From Croceimicrobium sp963977415 (lineage in GTDB: Bacteria; Bacteroidota; Bacteroidia; Flavobacteriales; Schleiferiaceae): a DNA stretch of 64,000 nucleotides. The stretch lies in contig CAXBOS010000011.1 of assembly GCA_963977415.1 (NCBI GenBank), positions 1 through 64,000 on the forward strand, read 5' to 3'. The position numbers and the translations under genes are program-made. A model generated the notes under the pieces. The model was not told where the DNA came from. It ran no database searches and worked only from the letters and a program-made list of their open reading frames with translations. Positions 26,785 through 35,560 of this stretch are shown piece after piece (position 1 is the first letter of the stretch; every line of letters starts with the position of its first letter).

Positions 26785-27776
26785 TAGAAGTTTTCGGTAA
26801 AGGAAGCTATTTCCCCTCTACCCATAATTAGTCGCTCCCAAATTCCTTTTAGGAAGCCAAAGCCATAAGCACTTAGCTGAATAAAGCTGGCAATAAGGGC
26901 CAAGAATCCAACGCCTATACTGCGGTTCACGATAGTGGCGTGAATAAAAATAAGCAGCAAATACGAAGCAAGTAAGTAGGCAAATAGTGCAAAACTGAAA
27001 ATCGTTAAAGACAATAAAGCTACTATCCAACCGAAGGTAAAGGCCAAAGGAAAGAAGTGTAAAATCTTTAAACTGGATGGATGCCTTTTATACAGATTGA
27101 TTCTTGCTAAACCCGAATTGAAAATCTGCTTATAGAAAAGCTTAAAATTAGTACGTCTTTTGTGATAAACATAGGCATCTGCTATTAAAGCGGTACTAAA
27201 GCCAGCCTTAACTAAACGGATACTCATATCTATGTCTTCACCAAATCGCATTCCCGAAAAACCGCCCGTTGCCTCAAAAACAGCTTTACTATAGCCCATA
27301 TTGAAGCTGCGAGGGTGGAATTTCTCTACACTTTTCTTCGAACCCCGAATGCCTCCTGTCGTAAACAAGGAGGTCATGCTGTAATTAATTGCTTTTTGAA
27401 TGGCCGTAAAGCTTTCATCGGCTCTGTCGGGACCACCAAATGCATCTACGTAAGTATTTGCTAAAAAGCTTTGTATTTCAGCAGTATAATGTGGCGGAAT
27501 TATGCAATCCGAATCGAGAAATATTAGATAATCACCATCTGCACGCGCCGCGCCATAATTACGACTGAGACCTGGGCCACTATTTTCTTTAAAAAAATAT
27601 TTAAGTGTCAGCTTTTCGCTGTAAGCGGCTACTATTTCATCACTTTTTTGCGAAGAACCATCTTCCACAATAATCACCTCAAAACTGGGATCACTTTGTA
27701 AAAGTAGACTCTTTAGCAACTCTTCAATCTCGGCAGGCCGATTGTAGAGCGGAATAATGAGTGAAAGTTTAATCAT
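26778..27776 (-). CDS. Family 2 glycosyltransferase with C-terminal membrane segments
   Basis: A 332-residue GT-A fold glycosyltransferase. The N-terminal catalytic domain starts LSLIIPLYNRPAEIEELL. It shows the UDP-sugar-binding VEDGSS, the DxD-type motif LIFLDSDCIIPP (about residue 93), and a GEDIDMSIRLVKAG acceptor/catalytic segment (about 180). Two or three hydrophobic segments follow from about residue 240, placing it at the inner membrane. It overlaps the upstream GT2 gene by 8 bp. It probably adds sugars in cell-surface polysaccharide or glycolipid synthesis; the substrate is not evident. Confidence 0.88.
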   Translation of the reverse strand: MIKLSLIIPLYNRPAEIEELLKSLLLQSDPSFEVIIVEDGSSQKSDEIVAAYSEKLTLKYFFKENSGPGLSRNYGAARADGDYLIFLDSDCIIPPHYTAEIQSFLANTYVDAFGGPDRADESFTAIQKAINYSMTSLFTTGGIRGSKKSVEKFHPRSFNMGYSKAVFEATGGFSGMRFGEDIDMSIRLVKAGFSTALIADAYVYHKRRTNFKLFYKQIFNSGLARINLYKRHPSSLKILHFFPLAFTFGWIVALLSLTIFSFALFAYLLASYLLLIFIHATIVNRSIGVGFLALIASFIQLSAYGFGFLKGIWERLIMGRGEIASFTENFYQ

Positions 27777-28728
27777 GGAGATTAATGCGCGTATCTACCG
27801 TGTATTCAACCGGTTTGTTACTATTGCGAATAATCAATTCTGCGATAAAGCCTACTAAAAATAACTGCACCCCGATTACCATGGTAGCCAATGATATATA
27901 GAAAAATGGATTGGTTGCAACCAAAGATGCTTTTAGTCCCATACTTAAGGCATAGAGTTTTTGTGCACCAATAAAAAAGGCTGATATAAAACCTAATATC
28001 ATCATTAATGTACCGTAAAGCCCGAAAAAATGCATTGGTCTTTTAGAGAATTTAGACACAAAGGCCAAGGTTAGTAAATCTAAAGGACCGTTAATAAAGC
28101 GGCTTAAGCCAAACTTGGTTGTGCCAAATTTGCGGGACTGATGTTGTACTACTTTTTCGCCAATTTTAACAAAACCGGCATTTTTCGCCAAAACGGGAAT
28201 ATAACGATGCATTTCACCGTGTACATCAACCGCCTTCACCACTTCATTGCGGTAAGCCTTTAGTCCACAATTGAAATCGTGTAATTCTATTTTACTTATC
28301 CGGCGAGTTGCCCAATTATAAAACTTGGTGGGAATGGTTTTAGAAAGTGGATCGTAACGTTTTTTCTTCCATCCGCTTACAAGATCATAGCCTTCATCAT
28401 TAATCATTGCCATAAGTCCTGGTATTTCATCGGGACTATCTTGTAAATCGGCATCCATTGTTATAACCACATCGCCTTCTGCGGCAGCAAAACCGACGTT
28501 TAAGCCCGCAGACTTACCATGATTTCTTCTAAAACCAATGACCTTTACACGCGGATCTTGAGCCGCCAATTTAGCTAAAACCTTGTCGCTGCCATCATTA
28601 GAACCATCGTTAACGAAAATCACCTCATAAGATAATCCCTCCCTTTCAATAGTCTTTTTAATCCAATCGTATAATTCAATAAGCGATTCTTCCTCATTAT
28701 AAAGGGGAATAACCAGAGATAAGTCCAT
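27769..28728 (-). CDS. Family 2 glycosyltransferase, DPM1/GtrB-like
   Basis: A 319-residue enzyme of the polyprenyl-phosphate glycosyltransferase type. It begins MDLSLVIPLYNEEESL, with VNDGSNDGSDKVL, the DADLQD acidic motif (TMDADLQDSPDEIP, about residue 93) and the QHQSRKFGTTKFG segment that ends the catalytic domain. Two C-terminal membrane segments (about 230-260 and 270-300) match GtrB/ArnC-like proteins. Such enzymes transfer a sugar to undecaprenyl phosphate on the cytoplasmic face. Together with the GT-C protein at 25333 it could form a donor/transferase pair (inference). The adjacent gene upstream is DUF4199. Confidence 0.9.
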   Translation of the reverse strand: MDLSLVIPLYNEEESLIELYDWIKKTIEREGLSYEVIFVNDGSNDGSDKVLAKLAAQDPRVKVIGFRRNHGKSAGLNVGFAAAEGDVVITMDADLQDSPDEIPGLMAMINDEGYDLVSGWKKKRYDPLSKTIPTKFYNWATRRISKIELHDFNCGLKAYRNEVVKAVDVHGEMHRYIPVLAKNAGFVKIGEKVVQHQSRKFGTTKFGLSRFINGPLDLLTLAFVSKFSKRPMHFFGLYGTLMMILGFISAFFIGAQKLYALSMGLKASLVATNPFFYISLATMVIGVQLFLVGFIAELIIRNSNKPVEYTVDTRINLHD

Positions 28729-28740
28729 TCACAAAAAGTT

Positions 28741-29271
28741 TTAGATCACTTCAGGGTTTTTCTTTTTAACTATCGCAGACACGATTAAACCAATTACTGC
28801 ATAAAAGACAAAAGAATAGCCAAAGCCTTTGAGCAGGTTAGTTAAAGAATACTGGTCGGTATTTTGCAAATCCTCTATCGCTGCGTCCATATCCGCTTCT
28901 GGAACACCAAAAGACTGTAAGCGCTCGGCTGTTGTTTGAATAGTGATGTCCTTCAACTGGGCGGCCGCTTCTGGGTCTACCATCACAAAAAGTACATAGC
29001 TCAAAAGTATATTAGCTAAACTGTATACCACAAAAGCCGTCATAAATGTGCTAAAAGCATCTTTAAAGTCAATAAAACCCCCCATCTCTTTACGCGCTTG
29101 GATAGTGGCTAAAACTAGTAAAGTTAAACTTGCAACAAAAAGGAAGATTCCTCCCCATGCGCTAACGAGGTAAGTAAGATCTATAGCATAACCTACAATA
29201 ATATAAAGGGTATTTATTAAGGTAATATAGAGCCCAAACTGTAGTCCGAACTTTTTAACTGACTCATTCAT
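28741..29271 (-). CDS. DUF4199 membrane protein
   Basis: A 176-residue integral membrane protein with four predicted membrane segments (about 12-30, 35-57, 72-95 and 145-168). A soluble loop (about 100-140) lies between the third and fourth. The GGFIDFKDAFSTFMTAFVV segment after the second membrane span is typical of DUF4199, a Bacteroidota family of unknown function often found beside GT2 genes. It lies 12 bp upstream of the GtrB-like gene and is probably the first gene of that transcript. Confidence 0.8.
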   Translation of the reverse strand: MNESVKKFGLQFGLYITLINTLYIIVGYAIDLTYLVSAWGGIFLFVASLTLLVLATIQARKEMGGFIDFKDAFSTFMTAFVVYSLANILLSYVLFVMVDPEAAAQLKDITIQTTAERLQSFGVPEADMDAAIEDLQNTDQYSLTNLLKGFGYSFVFYAVIGLIVSAIVKKKNPEVI

Positions 29272-29356
29272 AAAGTGGTAATTTTTGGATCCTCAAAGAT
29301 AGCTAAATAGATGGCTAATAAAGGTGCGTTTCTTTTAGAAATTAAAAGAAAAAAGC

Positions 29357-29364
29357 TAGCTTTG
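29357..29364 (+). promoter_or_regulatory. Promoter -7 element for SRP RNA
   Basis: TAGCTTTG followed by CGCC, matching TAnnTTTG, with the 5' end of the RNA 8 bp downstream. The sequence TAGCTTTGCGCC is the same as the pyrG element. A -33 box is not obvious. Confidence 0.65.
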
Positions 29365-29371
29365 CGCCCTT

Positions 29372-29472
29372 AAAGGCAAGTCCCATACAACCAGCTCCTA
29401 GTGAACTCCCCCAGGGCGGGAACGCAGCAAGGGTAATTAGTCGTAGCGGTGTGATATGGATCGCTTGCCTTT
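29372..29472 (+). ncRNA. ffs: Signal recognition particle RNA, small bacterial type
   Basis: About 100 nt. The ends pair (AAAGGCAAG with CTTGCCTTT). The apical domain carries the conserved SRP core: GTGAACTCCCCCAGGGCGGG, then AACGCAGCAAGGGTA, corresponding to the asymmetric loop and the loop that bind Ffh. The RNA targets nascent membrane proteins to the Sec/YidC machinery. A promoter element precedes it, and a T-rich tract (29473-29481) follows the closing stem directly and can serve as the terminator. Confidence 0.93.
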
Positions 29473-29540
29473 ATTTTTTTTCATTCTATTATCCTTTTTC
29501 TTAGTACTTTGCTAGCCGCTAAAAATGAAAGCTTATTGTA

Positions 29541-31937
29541 GTGGTCATCAGATTGTTGTTTAATCTAGTCTTAATTTTTTTCTTAGCTGTTTCTACTAGC
29601 TGGGCTCAAAATTCTAACTCTCAAATAGATTCTATTCGTTTAGTATCTGATAGCTTAGAAAATCCAGAAACGTATCTCCAATATTATTTAGATTATAGTG
29701 AAGATAAGAGTAGATCTTTTGATGAAAGAATTCTTGCTCTTGAAGCGGCAGAGCGAATTTCTAAAGAGCTTTGCGCTCTAAATCATATTTTACGCATTTA
29801 TTCCAATCGAGGGTTTATTTATCGAGAACAGGGCCGTTTAGCTATGGCCATAGAAACTTTTAGCGAAGGTTTTAAATACCTCGATCTCGAAACCGATTCT
29901 AAAGAAGATATCGATCAAGCTGGATGGTATCTAAACGGTTATGGCAACATGCTATACAAGTTTGAGCTTTATGATAATGCCAAGGAAGCTTATAAAAACG
30001 CCGAAACTAAGTTCAAAAAATCCCAATCTCCAAGAGGCATAGCCGTTTCCCTTAATAATATTGGACTTTGCAATTTAAGACTGGAACAGGTCGATTCAGC
30101 TTTGGTTTATTTTCAAAAAGCATTCCTTGTGCGCGAAAAATTGCAAGATGAATACCTGATGGCGCATAGCCTGATTTATATATCCGGTGTTTACCTAACC
30201 AAAGACGAAGAGCATAAAGCTGATTCGGTTTTGCAAATTGCCAAGAGCTACATCGAAAGATCTAACCGGAAAAATTTTGAGCTAGATGTAATTATTGGCT
30301 TGGCAAAAATTGCTATCTCGAAAGGAAATTACCTCGCCGCTAATGCCCAATTAAGTAAGCAAAAAGACCATAACGACTATCAGTGGCTTGTTACCAAAAT
30401 CGAAATCCTTACTGCACTGAATAGTAGTGACAGCTTATTGTTTTATGCTAGAAAAGGAATCAATTTGGCACGAAAACTAAATAATATAGATCTTGAAATT
30501 GAATTTACCGAAACCAAAAGCCTTGCTTTCAAAGGGGCCGAAAATTGGAATTCAGATTCCTTAAAGGTCAATGGTCATATTCTAGCCAACTTATATAAGG
30601 CGCAATCCGATATCAAGAATGATATGGTGAAACGACTTTTTAAGGCCAATCAAGAATTCATCAAAACGCGCGCACAAAATGAGATATTAACCCTAGAGGA
30701 TCTGCGTAAATCGGAAATCATTGCCTTACAAAATAGATCCATTTTTCTTACGACTTTTATTATCCTACTATTGGTCATAGGCATCCTATTCTTCCTCTTT
30801 CTTTATCGAAACTTAAGAAAAACTAAAAATATTCTTGAAGTTATTGGCGAAAGAACAAAAGTGGCTTCCGAATTCATGACAACCGCTATAATATCCTTTG
30901 ATTCTAAAAATATATTGCGCTTTGTAAATCCTGCAGGACGTAAGTATCTAAAAAGCATAGGTCTTAAAAAGGTTAAGCTAAATCATAACCTCCCTGATCA
31001 GCTCAAAAATAGTAACCGCAGTGCCGAATGGGCCGAACTCTTTAATAATATTAGGGAAGAGTCGAATTCACAAAGCGTTAGTTTAGAGACTAATGATGGT
31101 CAAGAATACTATTATGTATTTGATCTGACCCGCGTTTTAAAAGCAGATGGATCTTATTCTGGGGGTATCATTAGCATTAATGACCTTACGGAAATTCAGC
31201 AGACCAATATGGAGCTGGCTAAAAAATCGGCCGAGCTAAGAAATGCTAATAATGCCAAAGACCGAATGATCTCCTTATTAGCACATGACCTCAAAGAAGG
31301 AGTGAATTCTAGTTTAGAACTTAGTCGATATTTGGTAAATAAAGAAATCCCGACTGAAGATCTTGATGCGAGTCTAGTTATGCTCGAAGGTAATTTGGCT
31401 AAAACCTCTAACCTGCTTTATAAGACCCTTGATTGGGTCAAAAATCAGGGAAACCAAGATGGTGGTAAGCGTCATAAAATTAACCTTCTTAAATTGGTTA
31501 AAGATGTGGAGCGTAGCATGGCAGATAAGATTCGCATTAAAAACATTGCCACCAATTACGACATCGATCCTAATTTGAAGGTTTATATAGACTCCGAATT
31601 AATACGCTCAGTTTTGCGTAACATCCTTTCCAATGCTGTTAAATTTAGTGAAAAGGATAAAGGTGAAATTTCCATATTCACTCAAAAGGGCGATGAAAAC
31701 TATGTCATCCTTCACATTAAAGATAACGGAATGGGGATGTCTAGTCAGGAACTAAACAAATTGACCCACCATGATTATCACGAATCGAAACAGGGTAGCA
31801 ATGGTGAAAAAGGAACGGGCATCGGCCTTAAATTAGTGCAAGAACTTCTTTTAGCCCATGGTAGCCCCTTACAAGTGCAAAGTATTTTAAATCATGGTTC
31901 CGACTTCTTTTTCCGCTTGCCGATTTCAGAGAATTAA
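29541..31937 (+). CDS. TPR-containing sensor histidine kinase with PAS domain
   Basis: A 798-residue membrane-bound histidine kinase. A signal peptide (LVLIFFLAVSTSWAQ) precedes a periplasmic tetratricopeptide region (about residues 60-370, with units such as RGFIYREQGRLAMAIETF and NNIGLCNLRLEQVDSALVYF). A membrane segment (about 400-422) leads to a PAS-like domain (about 435-560) and the kinase core. His582 (LLAHDLKEG) is the phosphorylation site. The N box RNILSNAVKFS (about 695) and the G boxes DNGMGMS and GTGIGLKL are intact. No response regulator gene is adjacent, so it is an orphan kinase. The start is taken as GTG at 29541, since the in-frame ATG alternatives lie within the signal region; TTG at 29553 is possible. 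Confidence 0.88.
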   Translation: MVIRLLFNLVLIFFLAVSTSWAQNSNSQIDSIRLVSDSLENPETYLQYYLDYSEDKSRSFDERILALEAAERISKELCALNHILRIYSNRGFIYREQGRLAMAIETFSEGFKYLDLETDSKEDIDQAGWYLNGYGNMLYKFELYDNAKEAYKNAETKFKKSQSPRGIAVSLNNIGLCNLRLEQVDSALVYFQKAFLVREKLQDEYLMAHSLIYISGVYLTKDEEHKADSVLQIAKSYIERSNRKNFELDVIIGLAKIAISKGNYLAANAQLSKQKDHNDYQWLVTKIEILTALNSSDSLLFYARKGINLARKLNNIDLEIEFTETKSLAFKGAENWNSDSLKVNGHILANLYKAQSDIKNDMVKRLFKANQEFIKTRAQNEILTLEDLRKSEIIALQNRSIFLTTFIILLLVIGILFFLFLYRNLRKTKNILEVIGERTKVASEFMTTAIISFDSKNILRFVNPAGRKYLKSIGLKKVKLNHNLPDQLKNSNRSAEWAELFNNIREESNSQSVSLETNDGQEYYYVFDLTRVLKADGSYSGGIISINDLTEIQQTNMELAKKSAELRNANNAKDRMISLLAHDLKEGVNSSLELSRYLVNKEIPTEDLDASLVMLEGNLAKTSNLLYKTLDWVKNQGNQDGGKRHKINLLKLVKDVERSMADKIRIKNIATNYDIDPNLKVYIDSELIRSVLRNILSNAVKFSEKDKGEISIFTQKGDENYVILHIKDNGMGMSSQELNKLTHHDYHESKQGSNGEKGTGIGLKLVQELLLAHGSPLQVQSILNHGSDFFFRLPISEN

Positions 31938-32148
31938 ATGTACCTAAGTGCAACGCTATTAAATTGAGGACCTTATTTCTTCTACTCTCTATTCTAAACC
32001 TTAGTCCGACTAAAATTATAGTCTCAGATTTTCACTTTTATAGTAAAACCCCAATAAACCTCGGTTAAAGTTCTGCTTTGAAAATTAGGTTGAAAACTTA
32101 ATTTCACTTCGAATTCCTGTGAATTAGGCTTCTTCCATTTTTGCGATG

Positions 32149-32156
32149 TACTTTTG
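32149..32156 (+). promoter_or_regulatory. Promoter -7 element for the transaldolase gene
   Basis: TACTTTTG followed by CCCG, matching TAnnTTTG, 25 bp before the start codon. No convincing -33 TTG. The rest of the 243-bp gap before it shows nothing recognisable. Confidence 0.5.
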
Positions 32157-32180
32157 CCCGCAAATCACTAAAAAGAAAAC

Positions 32181-32837
32181 ATGAAGTTTTTCATCGACAC
32201 AGCTAACCTGGATCAAATTAAAGAAGCGCAAGATCTTGGTGTATTAGACGGCGTTACTACTAATCCATCTTTAATGGCAAAAGAAGGTATTACTGGTGCT
32301 GAAAAAATTACCCAACACTATATTGATATCTGCGAAGCAGTTGATGGCGATGTAAGTGCAGAAGTTATCTCTACCGACTTTGACGGTATGGTTAGAGAAG
32401 GTGAGGCTTTAGCGGCCTTACACCCGCAAATTGTGGTTAAAATCCCCATGATTAAAGATGGTATCAAAGCTTTAAAATATTTCTCTGATCGAGGAATAAA
32501 AACTAATTGCACCTTGGTTTTTTCAGTAGGACAAGCTCTATTAGCCGCTAAGGCTGGTGCCTCTTACGTATCGCCTTTTATTGGTCGTTTAGACGATGTT
32601 TCTACCGATGGCCTTCAGCTAATTGAAGACATTCGCTTAGTATATGATAACTACGGTTTTGAAACCGAAATTTTAGCCGCTTCGGTACGTCATACCATGC
32701 ATGTGGTTGATTGTGCTAAAATTGGCGCTGATGTAATTACTGGTCCTTTAAGCAGTATTATGGGATTACTGAACCACCCTCTAACCGATATCGGTTTAGC
32801 GAAGTTTTTAGAAGACTACGCTAAGGGGAATAAATAA
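32181..32837 (+). CDS. Transaldolase / fructose-6-phosphate aldolase family protein
   Basis: A 218-residue short-form transaldolase (TalC/Fsa type). It acts either as transaldolase in the pentose phosphate pathway or as a fructose-6-phosphate aldolase. It begins MKFFIDTANLDQIKEA with GVTTNPSLMAKEG. The Schiff-base lysine is Lys87 in VVKIPM, followed by NCTLVFSVGQALLAAKAGA, SPFIGRLDD and ILAASVRH. All family landmarks are present at normal length. The tsaC gene follows after 3 bp, so they share a transcript. Confidence 0.95.
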   Translation: MKFFIDTANLDQIKEAQDLGVLDGVTTNPSLMAKEGITGAEKITQHYIDICEAVDGDVSAEVISTDFDGMVREGEALAALHPQIVVKIPMIKDGIKALKYFSDRGIKTNCTLVFSVGQALLAAKAGASYVSPFIGRLDDVSTDGLQLIEDIRLVYDNYGFETEILAASVRHTMHVVDCAKIGADVITGPLSSIMGLLNHPLTDIGLAKFLEDYAKGNK

Positions 32838-32840
32838 ATT

Positions 32841-33464
32841 ATGGCGGAAATTATTCGCATATATCCCGACAATCCCAATCCAAAGGCATTGGCGAAAGTT
32901 GTAGAAGTTTTAAACCGCGGTGGGGTAATTGTTTATCCCACCGATACGGTTTACTCTTTTGGTTGTGATATTTCCAAACCGAAAGCCATTGAGCGCATTG
33001 CCCGGCTGAAAGGACTAAAACCCGAAAAAGCCGAATTTGCCATTGTTTTTTTCGACCTAAGTAACCTGAGTGAATACACCAAGTCGGTAGACACTCCTAC
33101 TTATAAAATTTTAAAACGCTGCCTTCCTGGGCCTTTTACTTTTATTCTCAACGCTAGTAATGCCATTCCTAAATTCTTTCAAAAGAAAAGAAAAACGATC
33201 GGTATTCGTATTCCCGACAATAGCATACCACGCGAAATAGTGATGCTCCTTGGCCGTCCTATAGTCGCCTCATCTGTACATGACGATGATTCTATTTTGG
33301 AATATACTACTGACCCCGAGTTAATTGCCGAGAAATTCGACCACGATGTAGATCTTGTAATTGATGGCGGCATAGGAAATTTGTACGCATCTACCGTAGT
33401 GGACTTAAGCGAAGGGGAAGTAAGCATAATTAGAGAAGGGCGCGGAGACATTAGTCTACTATAA
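32841..33464 (+). CDS. tsaC: Threonylcarbamoyl-AMP synthase (Sua5/YciO/YrdC family)
   Basis: Makes L-threonylcarbamoyl-AMP from threonine, bicarbonate and ATP for t6A modification of ANN-decoding tRNAs. At 207 residues it is the short form without a Sua5 C-terminal domain. Motifs are GGVIVYPTDTVYSFGCD (about residue 28), RIARLKGLKPEKAEF, CLPGPFTFIL, IGIRIPDN and a Ser/Thr-rich SSVHDDDS segment. YciO-like paralogues share these motifs, so the exact role within the family is likely but not certain. Confidence 0.88.
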   Translation: MAEIIRIYPDNPNPKALAKVVEVLNRGGVIVYPTDTVYSFGCDISKPKAIERIARLKGLKPEKAEFAIVFFDLSNLSEYTKSVDTPTYKILKRCLPGPFTFILNASNAIPKFFQKKRKTIGIRIPDNSIPREIVMLLGRPIVASSVHDDDSILEYTTDPELIAEKFDHDVDLVIDGGIGNLYASTVVDLSEGEVSIIREGRGDISLL

Positions 33465-33510
33465 TTTGGCGCTTACTTCAAACCTAATTAAGGCCCAATT
33501 TTATCGCAAG

Positions 33511-35001
33511 TCAAACTAAACTGGCAAATGCTTGCGCAAGATGTGCATTCACATCACTGGCTAAAACAGATTCCACTGCGCCTGCTTCCGCTGCTAATTT
33601 TGCCGCAGTACCATGCAGATAAGTAGCTAAACATACTGCTGCTTGGGGCGAATAAGCCTGCGCTAATAAGGAACCAATTATTCCCGTTAAGCAATCGCCC
33701 GATCCGGCTTTCGCTAAGGCAGGACTGCCAAAATCCGAGTAAATAAAATTTCCTTCCTTAGTGACCAATACACTTATCGCATCTTTAAGCAAAATATTAA
33801 GCTGATACTTTTGGGCAAAGGCCAATACTAGATCTAGGTAATTATGCTCAAACTTCTTAAGTCCTAAAAGTCGTTTCATTTCGCCCGGATGAGGGCAAAG
33901 AATGGTACCGGCCGCTAAAAAGCGCAGCCATGTAGGATTTCCAGCTAGTATATTTAAGGCATCCGCATCTAAAACCATGGGCCCTGGAGCAGCTTGAATT
34001 AAATTCTTAAGATATTGCGCACTCGATTGAGCGGTGGACAAGCCAGGACCCGCAATTAATGCTGAGAAATTGCCCTTCACTTTATGAATCTCCGTATCCT
34101 GAGCATAGAGCATAAGCTCGGGTAAGCGAATATTAAAAGCGCTAAAGCTAGAAGCAGGAACTAAGGCCGTAGCCAAACCACAACCACTTCGAACAGCTGC
34201 TTCAGAGCAAATAAGCGCAGCTCCCATGGTGTTTTCGCTTCCGGCTAAAATTAGTAGATGTCCGTAAGTTCCTTTATAGCTAAACTTTTTGCGGGGACGA
34301 AATATTTCTGCGATGTCGCGCTTCTCTAATAAATATGAAGCACTCTTCAAATTGCCAATAAAATCTTGGTTTAAACCAATATCAATTGGAACATATCTGC
34401 CTACGAGCGGAGCCGTAAAAGCATGTAGCAAGCTCCTTTTGGGGGATTGAATGCATAAACACAAGTCACAAGCCAGCACTTTACTCAGCTCATTTTGGCT
34501 ATTATCATCTGCAAAAAGACCGGTAGGAATATCAATAGCTATTTTGAAATTTGAGGTATTTCGCAAAAGCTCCACTACCCTAGCAAGGATTCCTTTTAGC
34601 GGACGATCCAAGCCGTTTCCTAAAATCGCGTCTATAATAATGGCATCAGGCTGCAGCCCAATGTCAGCATCCTTTTCGCTTAGGTATTGGGGATTTAAAT
34701 CTGCTGGAAGTGCCTTTAAACTCTCTTCAAAATCGGGGGAACCTTGCTCCCTATGATCAATAATACAAAGCGATACAGGGTAATCACTCTGATGAAGTAA
34801 ACGTGCTAATACTAAGCCGTCTCCGCCATTATTACCCATGCCACAAAAAATGTGGTAAGCTTGTTCTTCGGGAAAATGTTCTTCTAAAAAACAAAATAAG
34901 GCATAGGCAGCCCTTTCCATTAGGTCGAGAGAAGTAATTCCCTCTTGATCAATGGTATATAAATCTGCTGCTCTACTTTGTTCGGCCGATAATATTTTCA
35001 T
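33511..35001 (-). CDS. nnr: Bifunctional NAD(P)HX epimerase / ADP-dependent dehydratase
   Basis: Repairs hydrated NAD(P)H. About 496 residues from the ATG at 35001; a TTG at 35010 would add three residues. The N-terminal YjeF_N epimerase domain (about 1-215) has MKILSAEQSRAAD and FCGMGNNGGDGLVLARLL. The C-terminal ribokinase-like dehydratase domain (about 225-496) has KGTYGHLLILAGS, AGPGLS, VLDADALNIL, CPHPGEMKRL and the catalytic Asp in KAGSGDCLTGIIG. The start overlaps coaE by 29 bp, tying it to cofactor metabolism in one transcript (YbbR-coaE-nnr). Confidence 0.94.
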   Translation of the reverse strand: MKILSAEQSRAADLYTIDQEGITSLDLMERAAYALFCFLEEHFPEEQAYHIFCGMGNNGGDGLVLARLLHQSDYPVSLCIIDHREQGSPDFEESLKALPADLNPQYLSEKDADIGLQPDAIIIDAILGNGLDRPLKGILARVVELLRNTSNFKIAIDIPTGLFADDNSQNELSKVLACDLCLCIQSPKRSLLHAFTAPLVGRYVPIDIGLNQDFIGNLKSASYLLEKRDIAEIFRPRKKFSYKGTYGHLLILAGSENTMGAALICSEAAVRSGCGLATALVPASSFSAFNIRLPELMLYAQDTEIHKVKGNFSALIAGPGLSTAQSSAQYLKNLIQAAPGPMVLDADALNILAGNPTWLRFLAAGTILCPHPGEMKRLLGLKKFEHNYLDLVLAFAQKYQLNILLKDAISVLVTKEGNFIYSDFGSPALAKAGSGDCLTGIIGSLLAQAYSPQAAVCLATYLHGTAAKLAAEAGAVESVLASDVNAHLAQAFASLV

Positions 35002-35560
35002 GAATGGCAATTACTTGCTTTATTAGTGATTTTTCTCCGCTATTGTCAACTAAATAATCGGCCATGGCATCCTTTCTTTCTTGCGACCATTGCTTATTCA
35101 TTCTCGCTTTTACCGCTTCTGCAGATAAGTTAGAACGACGCATTACGCGTTCCAGACGTAAAGATTCTGGAGCGGTAACCACTACAATTTTATCGCAGTC
35201 TTTATAAGTATTGCTTTCAAAAAGTATGGCTGCTTCACGCATCACATAGGGAGCTTCTGAATGTTGTAAAGCCCAATGTTTAAAAGCGATTCCTACCAAA
35301 GGATGTAAAAGGGCGTTTACCTCTTGCAGTAAAGACTCGTCCGAAAATATCTTTTGAGCCATATAAACCTTATCGATCACGCCGTCCTTTATTAATTCCT
35401 TTCCCAACAAATTTCGCAGGCTATTTTGCAAAATTGGGTCGGTATCTAATATTCGTTTGGATTCCTCGTCGGCAATAAAAACAGGAATTCCCAAATGCTG
35501 AAATATACTCGCGACAGTCGATTTACCGCTGCCTATCCCTCCGGTTAAGCCAATAATCAT
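34973..35560 (-). CDS. coaE: Dephospho-CoA kinase
   Basis: Phosphorylates dephospho-CoA, the last step of coenzyme A synthesis. The 195-residue protein has the P-loop GLTGGIGSGKSTVASIF, the IADEESK region after it, and HPLVG with REAAILFES in the CoA-binding part, all in the usual order. It overlaps YbbR upstream by 4 bp and nnr downstream by 29 bp. Confidence 0.97.
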   Translation of the reverse strand: MIIGLTGGIGSGKSTVASIFQHLGIPVFIADEESKRILDTDPILQNSLRNLLGKELIKDGVIDKVYMAQKIFSDESLLQEVNALLHPLVGIAFKHWALQHSEAPYVMREAAILFESNTYKDCDKIVVVTAPESLRLERVMRRSNLSAEAVKARMNKQWSQERKDAMADYLVDNSGEKSLIKQVIAIHENIIGRTK

